Shown piece after piece: positions 1-9,124 of a stretch of 64,000 bases of DNA; the first letter of the stretch is position 1, and each line of letters starts with the position of its first letter. The translations under genes and the position numbers were made by a program. The stretch comes from CAVRXQ01 sp963849105 (GTDB lineage: Bacteria > Actinomycetota > Acidimicrobiia > Acidimicrobiales > Bog-793), in NCBI GenBank assembly GCA_963849105.1, contig CAWKGD010000002.1:62001-126000 (forward strand), read 5' to 3'. The notes under the pieces are model-generated. The model had not been told where the DNA came from and ran no database searches. It saw only the letters and a program-made list of their open reading frames with translations.

Positions 1-63
1 CTTTTGGTCCGCGTCGGTTGGTTCACAGAGGGCTCGGCGACGTGGCATTGTGGGAGGCACGTG

Positions 64-101
64 AAGCGGGTCCCGCGAGGCCCGCACGGACGGAGAGGGA
101 G
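64..101 (+). promoter_or_regulatory. putative PyrR-binding stem-loop and pyrR ribosome binding site
   Basis: GCGGG (66-70) can pair with CCCGC (81-85) around TCCCGCGAGG (71-80). Read as RNA, GGUCCCGCGAGGCC (69-82) fits the PyrR binding-loop consensus ARUCCNGNGAGGYU except at the first and last bases. The Shine-Dalgarno GGAGAGGGAG (92-101) follows at once, with GTG at 106. In mycobacteria PyrR is known to repress translation by binding a loop near its own start; the same mechanism is inferred here. No terminator is visible between the loop and the gene, which argues against Bacillus-type attenuation. Confidence 0.55.
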
Positions 102-105
102 CACG

Positions 106-675
106 GTGGCGGAGCGTGAGCGGAGGCTGGCCCGCCCGACGGGGCGCGTCTTCGTTCCCCGTGCCTTCGTGATGGACCCCGAAGATGTCCGCCGTGCCCT
201 GACGCGCATCGCCCACGAGATACTCGAGCGCAACCACGGGACCGACGACCTCGTCGTCATCGGCCTGCAGACGGGCGGTGTCCCCCTCGCCAAGCGGATC
301 GTCGGCGAGATCGCCCGCATCGACGGGTCGAAAATCCCCTTTGGCACGATCGACGTCGCCTTCTACCGCGACGACTTCGGGCTCCGGCCCGTGCTACCGG
401 AGGAGGCGACGGAGATCCCGGTCGACCTCACCGGGCGCGTCGTCGTCTTGGTCGACGACGTCTTGTTCACCGGCCGCACGGTGAGGGCCGCGCTCGACGC
501 CCTCGCCGACCACGGCCGTGCGCGGACGATCCAACTTGCGGTGATGGTCGACCGCGGACACCGTGAGCTGCCGATCCGACCGGATTACGTCGGCAAGAAC
601 CTGCCGACGAGCCGCAAGGAGATGGTCGACGTCAGCGAAGAGGGCGTCGCGCTCGGCGACTTGATCGAGGGGTGA
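106..675 (+). CDS. pyrR: PyrR bifunctional pyr operon regulator / uracil phosphoribosyltransferase
   Basis: RNA-binding regulator of pyrimidine synthesis that usually keeps weak uracil phosphoribosyltransferase activity. The PRPP-binding signature is clear (VVVLVDDVLFTGRTVRAAL), as are the family segments VIGLQTGGVPLAKRI and FYRDDF. The reading frame is open to the start of the window, but GTG 106 has a strong Shine-Dalgarno 4-13 bases upstream and gives 189 residues, the usual family length; the ATG at 172 has no such site. It is the first gene of the operon, and its stop overlaps the pyrB start in GTGA. The leader loop at 66-85 suggests it represses its own translation. Confidence 0.93.
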   Translation: MAERERRLARPTGRVFVPRAFVMDPEDVRRALTRIAHEILERNHGTDDLVVIGLQTGGVPLAKRIVGEIARIDGSKIPFGTIDVAFYRDDFGLRPVLPEEATEIPVDLTGRVVVLVDDVLFTGRTVRAALDALADHGRARTIQLAVMVDRGHRELPIRPDYVGKNLPTSRKEMVDVSEEGVALGDLIEG

Positions 676-1700
676 TCGCCGTGAAGCATCGCCATTTGCT
701 CGGCATCGAGGACCTCGATCGCGCAGAGTTCGTCGAGCTCTTGCAGCTTTCGAGCCGATTCGCCGAGGTCGCCGCCCGCCCGATACCCCGCGTCCCGGCG
801 CTTCGCGGAAAGACGGTGGCGACGATGTTCTTCGAGAACTCGACCCGCACCCGGCTCTCCTTCGAAGCGGCCGCGAAGCGCCTCTCCGCGGAGACGATGT
901 CGTTTTCTGTCGGTACGTCCTCGGTCGCAAAGGGGGAGTCGCTGCGCGACACCGTTGAGACGATCGACGCGATGGGCGTCGACGCGATGGTGGTGCGTCA
1001 CCATTCCGCCGGCGCGCCGCACCGCGTCACGTCGTGGGTCGACGCGTCGGTGATCAATGCGGGCGACGGCCAGCACGAGCATCCGACTCAGGCGCTCGCC
1101 GACTGCTACACGCTCCTCGACGCGCTCGGCGACGGCCGTCTCGCGCGGGGAGATCTCGCCGATCTGTCGATTGCGATCGTCGGTGACATCCGCCACAGTC
1201 GAGTCGCGCGATCGGATGCGATGGCGTTTCGGCTCCTCGGCGCACGCGTCATCTTCGTCGCGCCGACGACGCTGCTGCCGCCGTCGCTCGAGGGTTTCGA
1301 CGTCGATATCGAGCACGAGCTAGATCCGATCATCGGTGACCTGGACGTCGTCTACGCGCTGCGGCTGCAGACCGAACGGATGACCGAGTCGTACATCCCC
1401 TCGATGCGTGAGTACGCGACGCGCTACGGGCTCAATGCCGATCGAGCACGTCGCATGCGCAAAGGGTCCTTCATCATGCACCCCGGTCCGATGAACCGCG
1501 GCGTCGAGATCGAAGCCGAGGTGGCTTCAGCCGAGAATGCGCTCGTCACGCGCCAGGTGACGAGTGGTGTGGCAGTCCGCATGGCGGTGCTGTTCGCACT
1601 GTTGGCATCGCCGGGCGCGATCGACGCCGCGACACCGGACTTTGGTGAACAGGGCGCCGAAATCGAGGAGATCGAGCGCTCCGGACGGCGAAGTGCCTGA
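672..1700 (+). CDS. pyrB: aspartate carbamoyltransferase catalytic subunit
   Basis: Condenses carbamoyl phosphate with aspartate, the committed step of pyrimidine synthesis. The carbamoyl-phosphate loop STRTR (about residues 57-61) and the HPTQ motif (137-140) are intact. GTG 672 overlaps the pyrR stop; a second GTG at 681 is possible. The protein has 342 residues, about 30 more than usual, because of an acidic and then basic C-terminal tail of no recognised function. No pyrI regulatory chain is present, as expected in Actinobacteria. Its stop overlaps the pyrC start, so it is probably translationally coupled. Confidence 0.95.
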   Translation: MIAVKHRHLLGIEDLDRAEFVELLQLSSRFAEVAARPIPRVPALRGKTVATMFFENSTRTRLSFEAAAKRLSAETMSFSVGTSSVAKGESLRDTVETIDAMGVDAMVVRHHSAGAPHRVTSWVDASVINAGDGQHEHPTQALADCYTLLDALGDGRLARGDLADLSIAIVGDIRHSRVARSDAMAFRLLGARVIFVAPTTLLPPSLEGFDVDIEHELDPIIGDLDVVYALRLQTERMTESYIPSMREYATRYGLNADRARRMRKGSFIMHPGPMNRGVEIEAEVASAENALVTRQVTSGVAVRMAVLFALLASPGAIDAATPDFGEQGAEIEEIERSGRRSA

Positions 1701-3030
1701 CTCCCGGGCCGCGAGCTCGAGACGCCGGGTCGTCATCCGGGGCGGGACGCTCGTCGACGAGACGGGCGAGCGCCGCGGCGACGTCGCTATCGAAGGCGGT
1801 CGCATCGTCGAGGTCGCGACCTCGATCGAGCCGCCGAAGGGCGCGATGGTGCTCGACGCCGAGGGTTGCCTCGTTTCGCCGGGCCTCGTCGATCTGCACA
1901 CGCACCTTCGCGAGCCGGGTGGCGAAACCGCAGAGACCATCGAGTCCGGCACGCGAGCAGCGGCGTTCGGCGGATACACGGCGGTCGTCGCGATGGCCAA
2001 CACCGATCCGCCGATCGACTCCGCCGCCGTCGCCCGCGATGTCCTGTCACTCGCCGCGGACGCGAGCTGCCAGGTCGCCGTCGCCGGTGCGATCACCGTC
2101 GGACGCAACGGCGAGCGGCTTGCTCCGCTCGCCGAAATGGCCGCGCTCGGAGTGCGGATGTTCTCCGACGACGGGCGCGGAGTGCAGGACGCGGGTGTGA
2201 TGCGGCGCGCCCTCGAGTACGCCTCCGACCTCGGCGTGGTCGTCGCGCAGCACTGTGAGGACGAGTCGCTCTCCAAGGGTGGCCACATGCACGAGGGCGC
2301 GATTTCTTCGCGCCTCGGCATCCCCGCCCAGCCGGCGTACGCAGAAGAACAGATGGTTTTGCGCGACATCGAACTCGCGCAGCTGACCGGCGCGAGGGTC
2401 CACTTCTGCCACCTCTCGACGCGGCGATCCGTCGATCTCGTCGCTGCGGCGAAAAAGGTTCGGGCCGCAGTGACGTGCGAGGTGACGCCGCACCACCTGT
2501 CGCTCACCCATGCCGCGGTCGAGTCGTTCGACCCGAGGTTCAAGGTCAATCCGCCGCTGCGCACCGACGACGACATGGAGGAACTGCGAGCCGCGTGCGC
2601 GGATGGGCGCGTCGACGCGATCGCGACCGACCACGCGCCGCATTCCGACGCGGCGAAGGAAGCGACCTTCGACGAGGCACCGTTTGGAATGATCGGACTC
2701 GAAACGGCGTATGCCGTTGCGTACTCGGTGCTCGTCGCGGATCGGGCCAACGACACGACGCCGATCGAGCGCTTGGTCGGGTTGCTCTCGTCGCGCCCGG
2801 CGCGCATCGCCGGATTGCACGCCTCCTCGGGACAGGGCGGGTCGATCGCGCACGGTGCTGTTGCGCATCTGTGCGTCTTCGATCCGACCGAGCACTGGGT
2901 CGTCGACCCGCAGAACTTCGCGAGCCGCTCGCACAATTCGCCATTCGCCGGCAACACGCTGACCGGGCGCGTCCGCCACACGATTTATCGCGGCGAACCG
3001 GTCGTTGTCGACGGACAGGCGACCCGATGA
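1693..3030 (+). CDS. pyrC: dihydroorotase
   Basis: Zinc amidohydrolase that cyclises carbamoyl aspartate to dihydroorotate. The metal motif DLHTHLREPG lies at about residues 67-76 (His69, His71, substrate-binding Arg73), and ATDHAPHS near the C-terminus carries the catalytic Asp. The frame is open further upstream, but GTG 1693 overlaps the pyrB stop and gives 445 residues, the class I length; the longer reading would only translate pyrB sequence out of frame. The stop shares ATGA with carA. It sits directly behind pyrB, as in other class I operons. Confidence 0.94.
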   Translation: MPDSRAASSRRRVVIRGGTLVDETGERRGDVAIEGGRIVEVATSIEPPKGAMVLDAEGCLVSPGLVDLHTHLREPGGETAETIESGTRAAAFGGYTAVVAMANTDPPIDSAAVARDVLSLAADASCQVAVAGAITVGRNGERLAPLAEMAALGVRMFSDDGRGVQDAGVMRRALEYASDLGVVVAQHCEDESLSKGGHMHEGAISSRLGIPAQPAYAEEQMVLRDIELAQLTGARVHFCHLSTRRSVDLVAAAKKVRAAVTCEVTPHHLSLTHAAVESFDPRFKVNPPLRTDDDMEELRAACADGRVDAIATDHAPHSDAAKEATFDEAPFGMIGLETAYAVAYSVLVADRANDTTPIERLVGLLSSRPARIAGLHASSGQGGSIAHGAVAHLCVFDPTEHWVVDPQNFASRSHNSPFAGNTLTGRVRHTIYRGEPVVVDGQATR

Positions 3031-4136
3031 GCCCACGCACCAAGCGCACTCCCGCCCACCTCGTTCTGGCGGACTCCGCGGTCTTCGAAGGCGAGGCGAT
3101 CGGTGCTCGGGCGACCGACGGCGCCTCGGTGTTTTCCGGAGAGGTTGTCTTCAACACCGCGCTCACCGGCTACCAGGAGATCCTCACCGACCCTTCCTAC
3201 GCCGGACAGGTGATCGCGTTCACCTACCCGCACATCGGCAACTACGGGGTGACGGGGCGGGACGACGAGGCGGCGCGCCCGTACTGTCGCGGTGTCGTCG
3301 TGCGCGACCTCGCGCCGCGGCCGTCGAACTGGCGTTCAGAGCGCGACCTCGACCACTTCCTCTCCTCCCACGGCATCGGCGGCATCTCCGGGGTCGACAC
3401 GCGCCGTCTGACCCGGCACATCCGTGAAGCGGGCGCGATGCCGTGCGCGTTCGGGACCGCCTCCTTGGAGGATCTCCACGCCGCGGCACGATCGGAGCCC
3501 GGGACACTCGGCCAGGACCTCGTCAAGCAGGTAACGACGGACGAGGCGTACAGGATCGACGGCGGGCCGTACCGCGTCGTCGCCTACGACTACGGGATCA
3601 AGCGCTCGATCCTCGACCAACTGAAACAGTTCTCCGCCGTCGACGTCGTCCCGGCGACGACCCCGGCGACAGAGGTGCTCGCCCGTCGTCCGGACGGGGT
3701 TTTCTTGTCGAACGGTCCGGGCGATCCCGCCGCGCTCAGCCACCTCACCAACGAGGTGCGCACGCTGATCGGAGCGGTGCCGCTGTTCGGTGTCTGCCTC
3801 GGCCACCAGCTCTATGCGAGCGCGCTCGGTGGGCGGACCTACAAGCTCGCCTTCGGTCACCACGGCGCGAACCACCCGGTGCGGCGCGTCGCGACCGGGA
3901 CCGTCGAGATCGCCTGCGAGAACCACGGCTACGCCGTCGAACAAGGAAGCGTCAAGGATGCCGCCGTGACGCACGTCAACTTGAACGACGACGTGGTCGA
4001 AGGGATCGCCACACCATCGGCGCGCGCTTTCAGCGTTCAGTACCACCCCGAAGCCGGTCCCGGACCGCACGACGGCCGCTATTTGTTCACCGAGTTCCGC
4101 CGGCTGATGGATGCGGCGAAGGGATCCGCCGCCTGA
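3027..4136 (+). CDS. carA: carbamoyl-phosphate synthase small (glutaminase) subunit
   Basis: Releases ammonia from glutamine and channels it to CarB. The N-terminal CarA-specific domain (SGEVVFNTALTGYQEI, TDPSYAGQ) is followed by a class I glutamine amidotransferase domain. The nucleophile is Cys257 in FGVCLGHQL, and the catalytic His-Glu pair lies in QYHPEAGPGPHD. ATG 3027 overlaps the pyrC stop (ATGA) and gives 369 residues, normal for the family. The large frame upstream of this start is only a shadow of pyrC. Carbamoyl phosphate made here may also feed arginine synthesis, since no second copy is in the window. Confidence 0.95.
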   Translation: MSPRTKRTPAHLVLADSAVFEGEAIGARATDGASVFSGEVVFNTALTGYQEILTDPSYAGQVIAFTYPHIGNYGVTGRDDEAARPYCRGVVVRDLAPRPSNWRSERDLDHFLSSHGIGGISGVDTRRLTRHIREAGAMPCAFGTASLEDLHAAARSEPGTLGQDLVKQVTTDEAYRIDGGPYRVVAYDYGIKRSILDQLKQFSAVDVVPATTPATEVLARRPDGVFLSNGPGDPAALSHLTNEVRTLIGAVPLFGVCLGHQLYASALGGRTYKLAFGHHGANHPVRRVATGTVEIACENHGYAVEQGSVKDAAVTHVNLNDDVVEGIATPSARAFSVQYHPEAGPGPHDGRYLFTEFRRLMDAAKGSAA

Positions 4137-7100
4137 TGGGAAGACGGACCGATCTCGACTCGGTGCTCGTCATCGGGTCGGGGCCGATCGTGATCGGGCA
4201 GGCGTGCGAGTTCGACTACTCGGGCACCCAGGCCTGCCGCGCGCTGAGAGACGAGGGACTGAGAGTCATCCTCGTCAACTCCAACCCGGCGACGATCATG
4301 ACCGACCCCGACGTCGCCCACCGCACCTACGTCGAACCGTTGGTGCCGGAGGTGATCGCGGCGGTCCTCGAGCGCGAACGCCCTCAAGCGCTCTTGCCGA
4401 CGATGGGCGGCCAGACGGCGCTCAACCTGGCGATGGCGCTCTCGCGCTCTGGGGTCCTCGCCGATCTCGGCGTCGAGCTGATCGGCGCTAACGCGGAGGC
4501 GATCGCGACAGCCGAGGACCGAGAGATGTTCAAGGAGGCGATGACCGAGATCGGGCTCGAGGTGACGGCATCGGGGTTCGCGCACAGCATCGAGGAGGCG
4601 CTCGCCGTCGCCGACGAGATCGGCTACCCGGCGATGGTGCGCCCGTCGTTCATCCTGGGCGGGGGAGGGACCGGCATCGCGCGATCCCGTGACGACCTCG
4701 CCGAGATCGCGCGGCTCGGCATCGGGGCGAGCCCGATCGGCGAGATCCTCGTCGAGCGGTCGATCGCCGGCTGGAAGGAGTACGAGCTAGAGGTGATGCG
4801 CGACCGTCTCGACAACTGCGTCGTCATCTGCTCGATCGAGAACGTCGACCCGATGGGGGTGCACACCGGTGACTCGATCACCGTCGCCCCCGCGCAGACG
4901 CTTTCCGACGTCGAGTACCAGAACATGCGCGACGACGCGTTCGCCTGCATCCGGCGCGTCGGTGTCGAAACGGGTGGATCGAACATTCAGTTCGCCGTCG
5001 ATCCGCGAACCGGTCACCAGCTCGTCATCGAGATGAACCCACGCGTCTCGCGCTCTTCCGCGCTGGCGTCGAAGGCGACCGGCTTTCCGATCGCGAAGAT
5101 CGCGGCGCGGCTCGCGATCGGCTACACGCTCGACGAGATCGAGAACGAGATCACCCGCGCCACGCCGGCGAGCTTCGAGCCGACGATCGACTATGTCGTC
5201 ACGAAGGTGCCGCGTTGGGCCTTCGAGAAGCTGCCCGGCGTCCCGGACCGTCTCGGCACACGCATGCAATCGGTCGGCGAGGTGATGGCGATCGGCAGGA
5301 CTTTTCCCGAGTCGTTCCAAAAAGCGCTGCGCGGTCTCGAGCAGGGTCGCTTCGGGCTGAACTGCGACCCGGGCGAGGTGGCCCTCGACGCGCTGCGGGT
5401 CGAGGATCTGCTCGAGCGCGCCTCCCTGCCGAGTCCGCTGCGCCCCTTCGAAGTGGAAGCGGCGCTGCGCCGCGGTGCGAGCATCGACGAGGTCGCGCGG
5501 GCGACCGGGATCGACCCATGGTTCTTGGATCAGATCGTCGCGATCTTCGATGCGCGGGCGGTGTTGGACGAAGCAGCCGACGCCTCACAGCCGCTCGCCG
5601 CGCTCGATCGCGCCGACTGGCGCTACTTGAAGCGTCTCGGGTTCTCCGACGCGCAGATCGCGTGGCGCCTCGGCGTACCCGAGGACGCGGCGCGCGCGGC
5701 GCGCCTTTCTGCCGGGGTCCCAGCGACCTTCAAGACCGTCGACACCTGCGGCGCCGAGTTCGAGGCGGAGACGCCCTACTACTACTCGACCTTCGAGGAC
5801 GAAGATGAGGTTCGCCCGGCAGAAAAGCCCCGCGTCGTGATCCTCGGGTCGGGTCCGAATCGCATCGGCCAGGGAATCGAGTTCGATTACTGCTGCGTGC
5901 ACGCCAGCCTTGCGTTGCGCGATGCCGGGTACGAGACGGTGATGGTGAACTGCAATCCCGAGACCGTCTCGACCGATCACGACACGTCCGATCGCCTCTA
6001 CTTCGAGCCGATCACCGAAGAAGACGTGTGCGCGGTGATCGAGGCGGAGAACGCCGCCGGTGCGGGTGGCGTCGTCGGCGTGATCGTGAGCCTCGGCGGC
6101 CAGACGCCCTTGAAGCTCGCCGACGTGTTGCCGGAGGACCTCGTTCTCGGGACGCCGCCGCCGTCGATCGATCTCGCCGAGGACCGGGAGCGCTTTGGCG
6201 CGTTGTTGCGTTCGCTCGAGATCGCGCAACCCGAGGGCGGCACGGCTCGCACGACCGATGAGGCATACGAGATCGCAAGGCGCGTCGGCTACCCGGTTCT
6301 CGTCCGGCCGAGCTACGTGCTCGGCGGACGGGCGATGGAGATCGTTTACGACGACGCGGGTTTGAAGGACGCGATGGCGGCGCTCATGCAGACCGGATCG
6401 CTCGGGAAAGAGGGCGGGCTTTCCGCGACCCGACCGGTGCTTATCGACAGCTTTTTGGAGGACGCGACTGAGGTCGACGTCGATGCGGTGCGCGACCGCT
6501 CGGGCGAGGTGCTCATCTGCGGAGTGCTGGAGCACGTCGAAGAGGCCGGGGTGCACTCGGGGGACTCGGCGTGCGCGATCCCACCGCCGTCGCTCGCCGG
6601 AGAGATCATCGACCAGCTCGTCGAACAGACGACGAAGATCGCCGACGCGCTGAAAGTCGTCGGCCCGATCAACATCCAGTTCGCGGTGAAACAGGACGAC
6701 GTCTACGTGATCGAGGCCAACCCGCGTGCTTCGCGCACCGTGCCGTTCGTCGCGAAGGCAACAGGGCGGCCTGTGGCGAAGATCGCCGCGCGGGTGATCG
6801 TCGGGGCGACTCTCGAAGAGCTGCGCGGAGAAGGACTTCTCAACGGGGGTGACCCGACGGAGATGGCGCGGGTCTGTGTGAAAGAGGCCGTGCTGCCCTT
6901 CGACCGCTTCCCCGAGGTCGACGCGCTCTTGGGACCGGAGATGCGCTCGACAGGGGAGGTGATGGGCACCGCGACGACCTTCGGTCTCGCGTTTGCGAAG
7001 GCCCAGACGGCGGCCGGAAACCGTCTGCCGTACTCCGGCGAGCTCTTCTTCTCGCTCGCCGATCGGGACAAACCCGCCGGCGTCGACGTGGCGCGGGAGT

Positions 7101-7459
7101 TCTCCCGTCTCGGCTTCCTCATCGCGGCGACCGAGGGGACCGCCGCCCACCTCCAATCGGCGGGGATCCCGATCCACCGTCTCGTCGCAAAGGTCGGATT
7201 CGAATCGGCGCGCGCGGGAGAACTCGCCGACGCGGTCGAGCTCATCTCCTCGGGCGCGATCGCGTTCGTCGTGAACACGCCGCGCGGTCGCGGGGCTCGT
7301 GCCGATGGCGCCTATATCCGACGCGCCGCGTCGGCGAACGGCGTTCCGATCGTGACGACCACGCGAGCTGCGCTCGCCGCAGCGCGCGGCATCGCTGAGT
7401 CGCGGGATTCTGGGGTGAGCGTCGAGAGCCTGCAAGAGCTGCACGCCACCGCGCGATGA
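4136..7459 (+). CDS. carB: carbamoyl-phosphate synthase large subunit
   Basis: Makes carbamoyl phosphate from bicarbonate, ammonia and two ATP. The 1107-residue protein shows the internal duplication of the family: the first half starts VIGSGPIVIGQACEFDYSG, the second has VILGSGPNRIGQGIEFDYC, and each half carries an ATP-grasp region (MVRPSFILGGGG and LVRPSYVLGGRAM). The C-terminal MGS-like allosteric domain (GFLIAATEGTAAHL) is present, so regulation by UMP or ornithine is possible. ATG 4136 overlaps the carA stop by one base, and its stop shares ATGA with pyrD. Confidence 0.96.
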   Translation: MGRRTDLDSVLVIGSGPIVIGQACEFDYSGTQACRALRDEGLRVILVNSNPATIMTDPDVAHRTYVEPLVPEVIAAVLERERPQALLPTMGGQTALNLAMALSRSGVLADLGVELIGANAEAIATAEDREMFKEAMTEIGLEVTASGFAHSIEEALAVADEIGYPAMVRPSFILGGGGTGIARSRDDLAEIARLGIGASPIGEILVERSIAGWKEYELEVMRDRLDNCVVICSIENVDPMGVHTGDSITVAPAQTLSDVEYQNMRDDAFACIRRVGVETGGSNIQFAVDPRTGHQLVIEMNPRVSRSSALASKATGFPIAKIAARLAIGYTLDEIENEITRATPASFEPTIDYVVTKVPRWAFEKLPGVPDRLGTRMQSVGEVMAIGRTFPESFQKALRGLEQGRFGLNCDPGEVALDALRVEDLLERASLPSPLRPFEVEAALRRGASIDEVARATGIDPWFLDQIVAIFDARAVLDEAADASQPLAALDRADWRYLKRLGFSDAQIAWRLGVPEDAARAARLSAGVPATFKTVDTCGAEFEAETPYYYSTFEDEDEVRPAEKPRVVILGSGPNRIGQGIEFDYCCVHASLALRDAGYETVMVNCNPETVSTDHDTSDRLYFEPITEEDVCAVIEAENAAGAGGVVGVIVSLGGQTPLKLADVLPEDLVLGTPPPSIDLAEDRERFGALLRSLEIAQPEGGTARTTDEAYEIARRVGYPVLVRPSYVLGGRAMEIVYDDAGLKDAMAALMQTGSLGKEGGLSATRPVLIDSFLEDATEVDVDAVRDRSGEVLICGVLEHVEEAGVHSGDSACAIPPPSLAGEIIDQLVEQTTKIADALKVVGPINIQFAVKQDDVYVIEANPRASRTVPFVAKATGRPVAKIAARVIVGATLEELRGEGLLNGGDPTEMARVCVKEAVLPFDRFPEVDALLGPEMRSTGEVMGTATTFGLAFAKAQTAAGNRLPYSGELFFSLADRDKPAGVDVAREFSRLGFLIAATEGTAAHLQSAGIPIHRLVAKVGFESARAGELADAVELISSGAIAFVVNTPRGRGARADGAYIRRAASANGVPIVTTTRAALAAARGIAESRDSGVSVESLQELHATAR

Positions 7460-8358
7460 GCACGACACGAGCATCCGAACTCGAGACGCGCATCGGTTCC
7501 GTCGTCCTTCCGAACCCCGTGCTCACCGCCAGCGGAACCTCGGGTCACGGCGCCGAGCTCGGCGCGTACTTCGATCTGTCGCGACTCGGCGCGATCGTCG
7601 TGAAATCGCTCGCCGCGTTCTCGTGGCCCGGTAACCCGGCGCCGCGCCTGCGACCGGTCGAAGACGGGATGCTGAACAGCGTCGGTCTGCAGGGCCCGGG
7701 AGTGGCGGGCTGGCTGCGCCGCGATCTCCCCGGTCTCTTGCGCGCACGGGCGCGCGTCGTCGCGAGCATCTGGGGCCGGACGGTGGGCGAGTTCGCCGAA
7801 GCGGCGCGCCAACTTGCCGACGCGCCCGCGGAGGTCGTGGCGGTCGAGGTCAACGTCTCGTGTCCGAACCTCGACGACGGCGAGGCGATGTTCGCCGAAA
7901 CGGCGTCGGCGACCGCGGCGGCAGTCGAAGCGGCGCGCGCTGCCGATCGTCCGTGCTGGGCGAAGCTGTCGCCGGCCGCCACCGACCTCGTTCTCGTCGC
8001 CAAAGCGGCAGTCGGAGCGGGCGCCGAAGCGCTCGTGTTGGTCAACACCCTTCCCGCCCGTATCTGGAAACCCGACTTCGAGGCGGCGCTCGGCTCGGGA
8101 TCGGGCGGACTGTCCGGTCCGTTGCTGCGGCCGGTCGCGTTGCGGGCGGTGCAGGCGATCGCCGAGAACATCCCCGGTTTTCCGATCATCGGTGTCGGCG
8201 GGATCCAGACCGGTGCCGACGCGCTCGAGTTCCTCGCCGCCGGTGCGGTGGCGATCGAAGTGGGAACCGCGACACTCGTCGAGCCCCGCGCGCCGATGCG
8301 CGTGCTCGACGAGCTCGGCGCCCTGCTGCGCGCCCCGGGTACGACCGCGTCGATCTGA
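7456..8358 (+). CDS. pyrD: dihydroorotate dehydrogenase, class 1 type
   Basis: FMN enzyme that oxidises dihydroorotate to orotate. It has 300 residues with the class 1 signature VNVSCPNLDD, where Cys136 is the expected catalytic base, and the glycine-rich FMN phosphate site IIGVGGIQTGADALEFLAAGA. It lacks the N-terminal membrane helix of class 2 enzymes. Cysteine rather than serine points to class 1, and overall to type 1B, which normally needs the iron-sulfur/FAD subunit PyrK to pass electrons to NAD. No pyrK is visible in the operon. ATG 7456 overlaps the carB stop. Confidence 0.88.
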   Translation: MSTTRASELETRIGSVVLPNPVLTASGTSGHGAELGAYFDLSRLGAIVVKSLAAFSWPGNPAPRLRPVEDGMLNSVGLQGPGVAGWLRRDLPGLLRARARVVASIWGRTVGEFAEAARQLADAPAEVVAVEVNVSCPNLDDGEAMFAETASATAAAVEAARAADRPCWAKLSPAATDLVLVAKAAVGAGAEALVLVNTLPARIWKPDFEAALGSGSGGLSGPLLRPVALRAVQAIAENIPGFPIIGVGGIQTGADALEFLAAGAVAIEVGTATLVEPRAPMRVLDELGALLRAPGTTASI

Positions 8359-8370
8359 GGAGGACGACCA

Positions 8371-9078
8371 GTGGTTGACGACACCGCAATGTCGCCCGCA
8401 CGCGATCGCCTCGTCCTCGCCCTCGACACCAACTCGCTCGAAGAGGCGCGCCAGCTCGCGCATTTGCTGAAGCCGTGGTTCAAGACGGTGAAGGTCGGAC
8501 TGCAGCTCTTTTCTGCAGTCGGACCCGACGCGGTGCGGGGTCTTCGTGAGGACGGCTTCGAGGTCTTCGTCGATTTGAAGCTCTACGACATCCCCCAAAC
8601 CGTGCGCCGCGCCGCGGCGGCGATCGCCGCTCTCGGCGCCGCCTACACGACGGTGCACGCGACGGGTGGCCCCGCGATGCTCGAAGCGGCGGCAGCGGGC
8701 CTCGCCGAAGGGGCGGCGCAACGGTCGTCGGGCGCACCGACGGTCGGTCTCGCCGTCACGGCGCTGACGAGCGAGTTCCCGGCGGCGTCGCTCGTCGAAG
8801 AACGCACCGGTTACGCGAAGAAGGCCGGCTTCGTCGGCGTCGTCTGCGCGGTCGGCGACCTCGCCACGGTGCGCGCCAGCGCGTCCGGGCTGCTCACCGT
8901 GGTTCCCGGCATCCGCTTCGAGCCCGTCGACGGCGAAGACCAGCGTCGGACGGGTACGCCGGACGAGGCCGTCGCGGCCGGTGCTGACCTGCTCGTCGTC
9001 GGCCGACCCGTGACGGGAGCCCCCGATCCGGTCGCCGCGTCCCGGCAGGTGGCAGAGGCCGTCGAGCAGGTGGGATGA
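8371..9078 (+). CDS. pyrF: orotidine 5'-phosphate decarboxylase
   Basis: Last step of UMP synthesis, decarboxylating OMP. The catalytic motif DLKLYDIP (Asp68, Lys70, Asp73) and the C-terminal phosphate-binding segment LLVVGRPVTGAPDP are present. GTG 8371 has the Shine-Dalgarno GAGGAGG (about 8358-8364) at good spacing. The 235-residue length fits the short bacterial family that is common outside Actinobacteria, rather than the longer 270-280-residue mycobacterial type. It closes the pyr operon; pyrE, expected in many operons, is not in the window. Confidence 0.92.
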   Translation: MVDDTAMSPARDRLVLALDTNSLEEARQLAHLLKPWFKTVKVGLQLFSAVGPDAVRGLREDGFEVFVDLKLYDIPQTVRRAAAAIAALGAAYTTVHATGGPAMLEAAAAGLAEGAAQRSSGAPTVGLAVTALTSEFPAASLVEERTGYAKKAGFVGVVCAVGDLATVRASASGLLTVVPGIRFEPVDGEDQRRTGTPDEAVAAGADLLVVGRPVTGAPDPVAASRQVAEAVEQVG

Positions 9079-9111
9079 ATGGAAATGCTGGTCAGCGGGG
9101 GCACCCCGCGC

Positions 9112-9117
9112 TAGCGT
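9112..9117 (+). promoter_or_regulatory. putative -10 element TAGCGT for a leaderless mIHF transcript
   Basis: TAGCGT ends 7 bases before ATG 9125, placing the expected transcription start at or next to the start codon. No convincing -35 hexamer was found. The same TANCGT arrangement recurs ahead of dapB (46582) and dapA (52046). Confidence 0.35.
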
Positions 9118-9124
9118 GCTCGAC

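Noticed and set aside
5585..7474. Long minus-strand open frame (629 codons) opposite carB
   Set aside because: Antisense shadow of a GC-rich gene: Arg/His/Asp-rich composition, no domain, and the plus strand is unmistakably carB.
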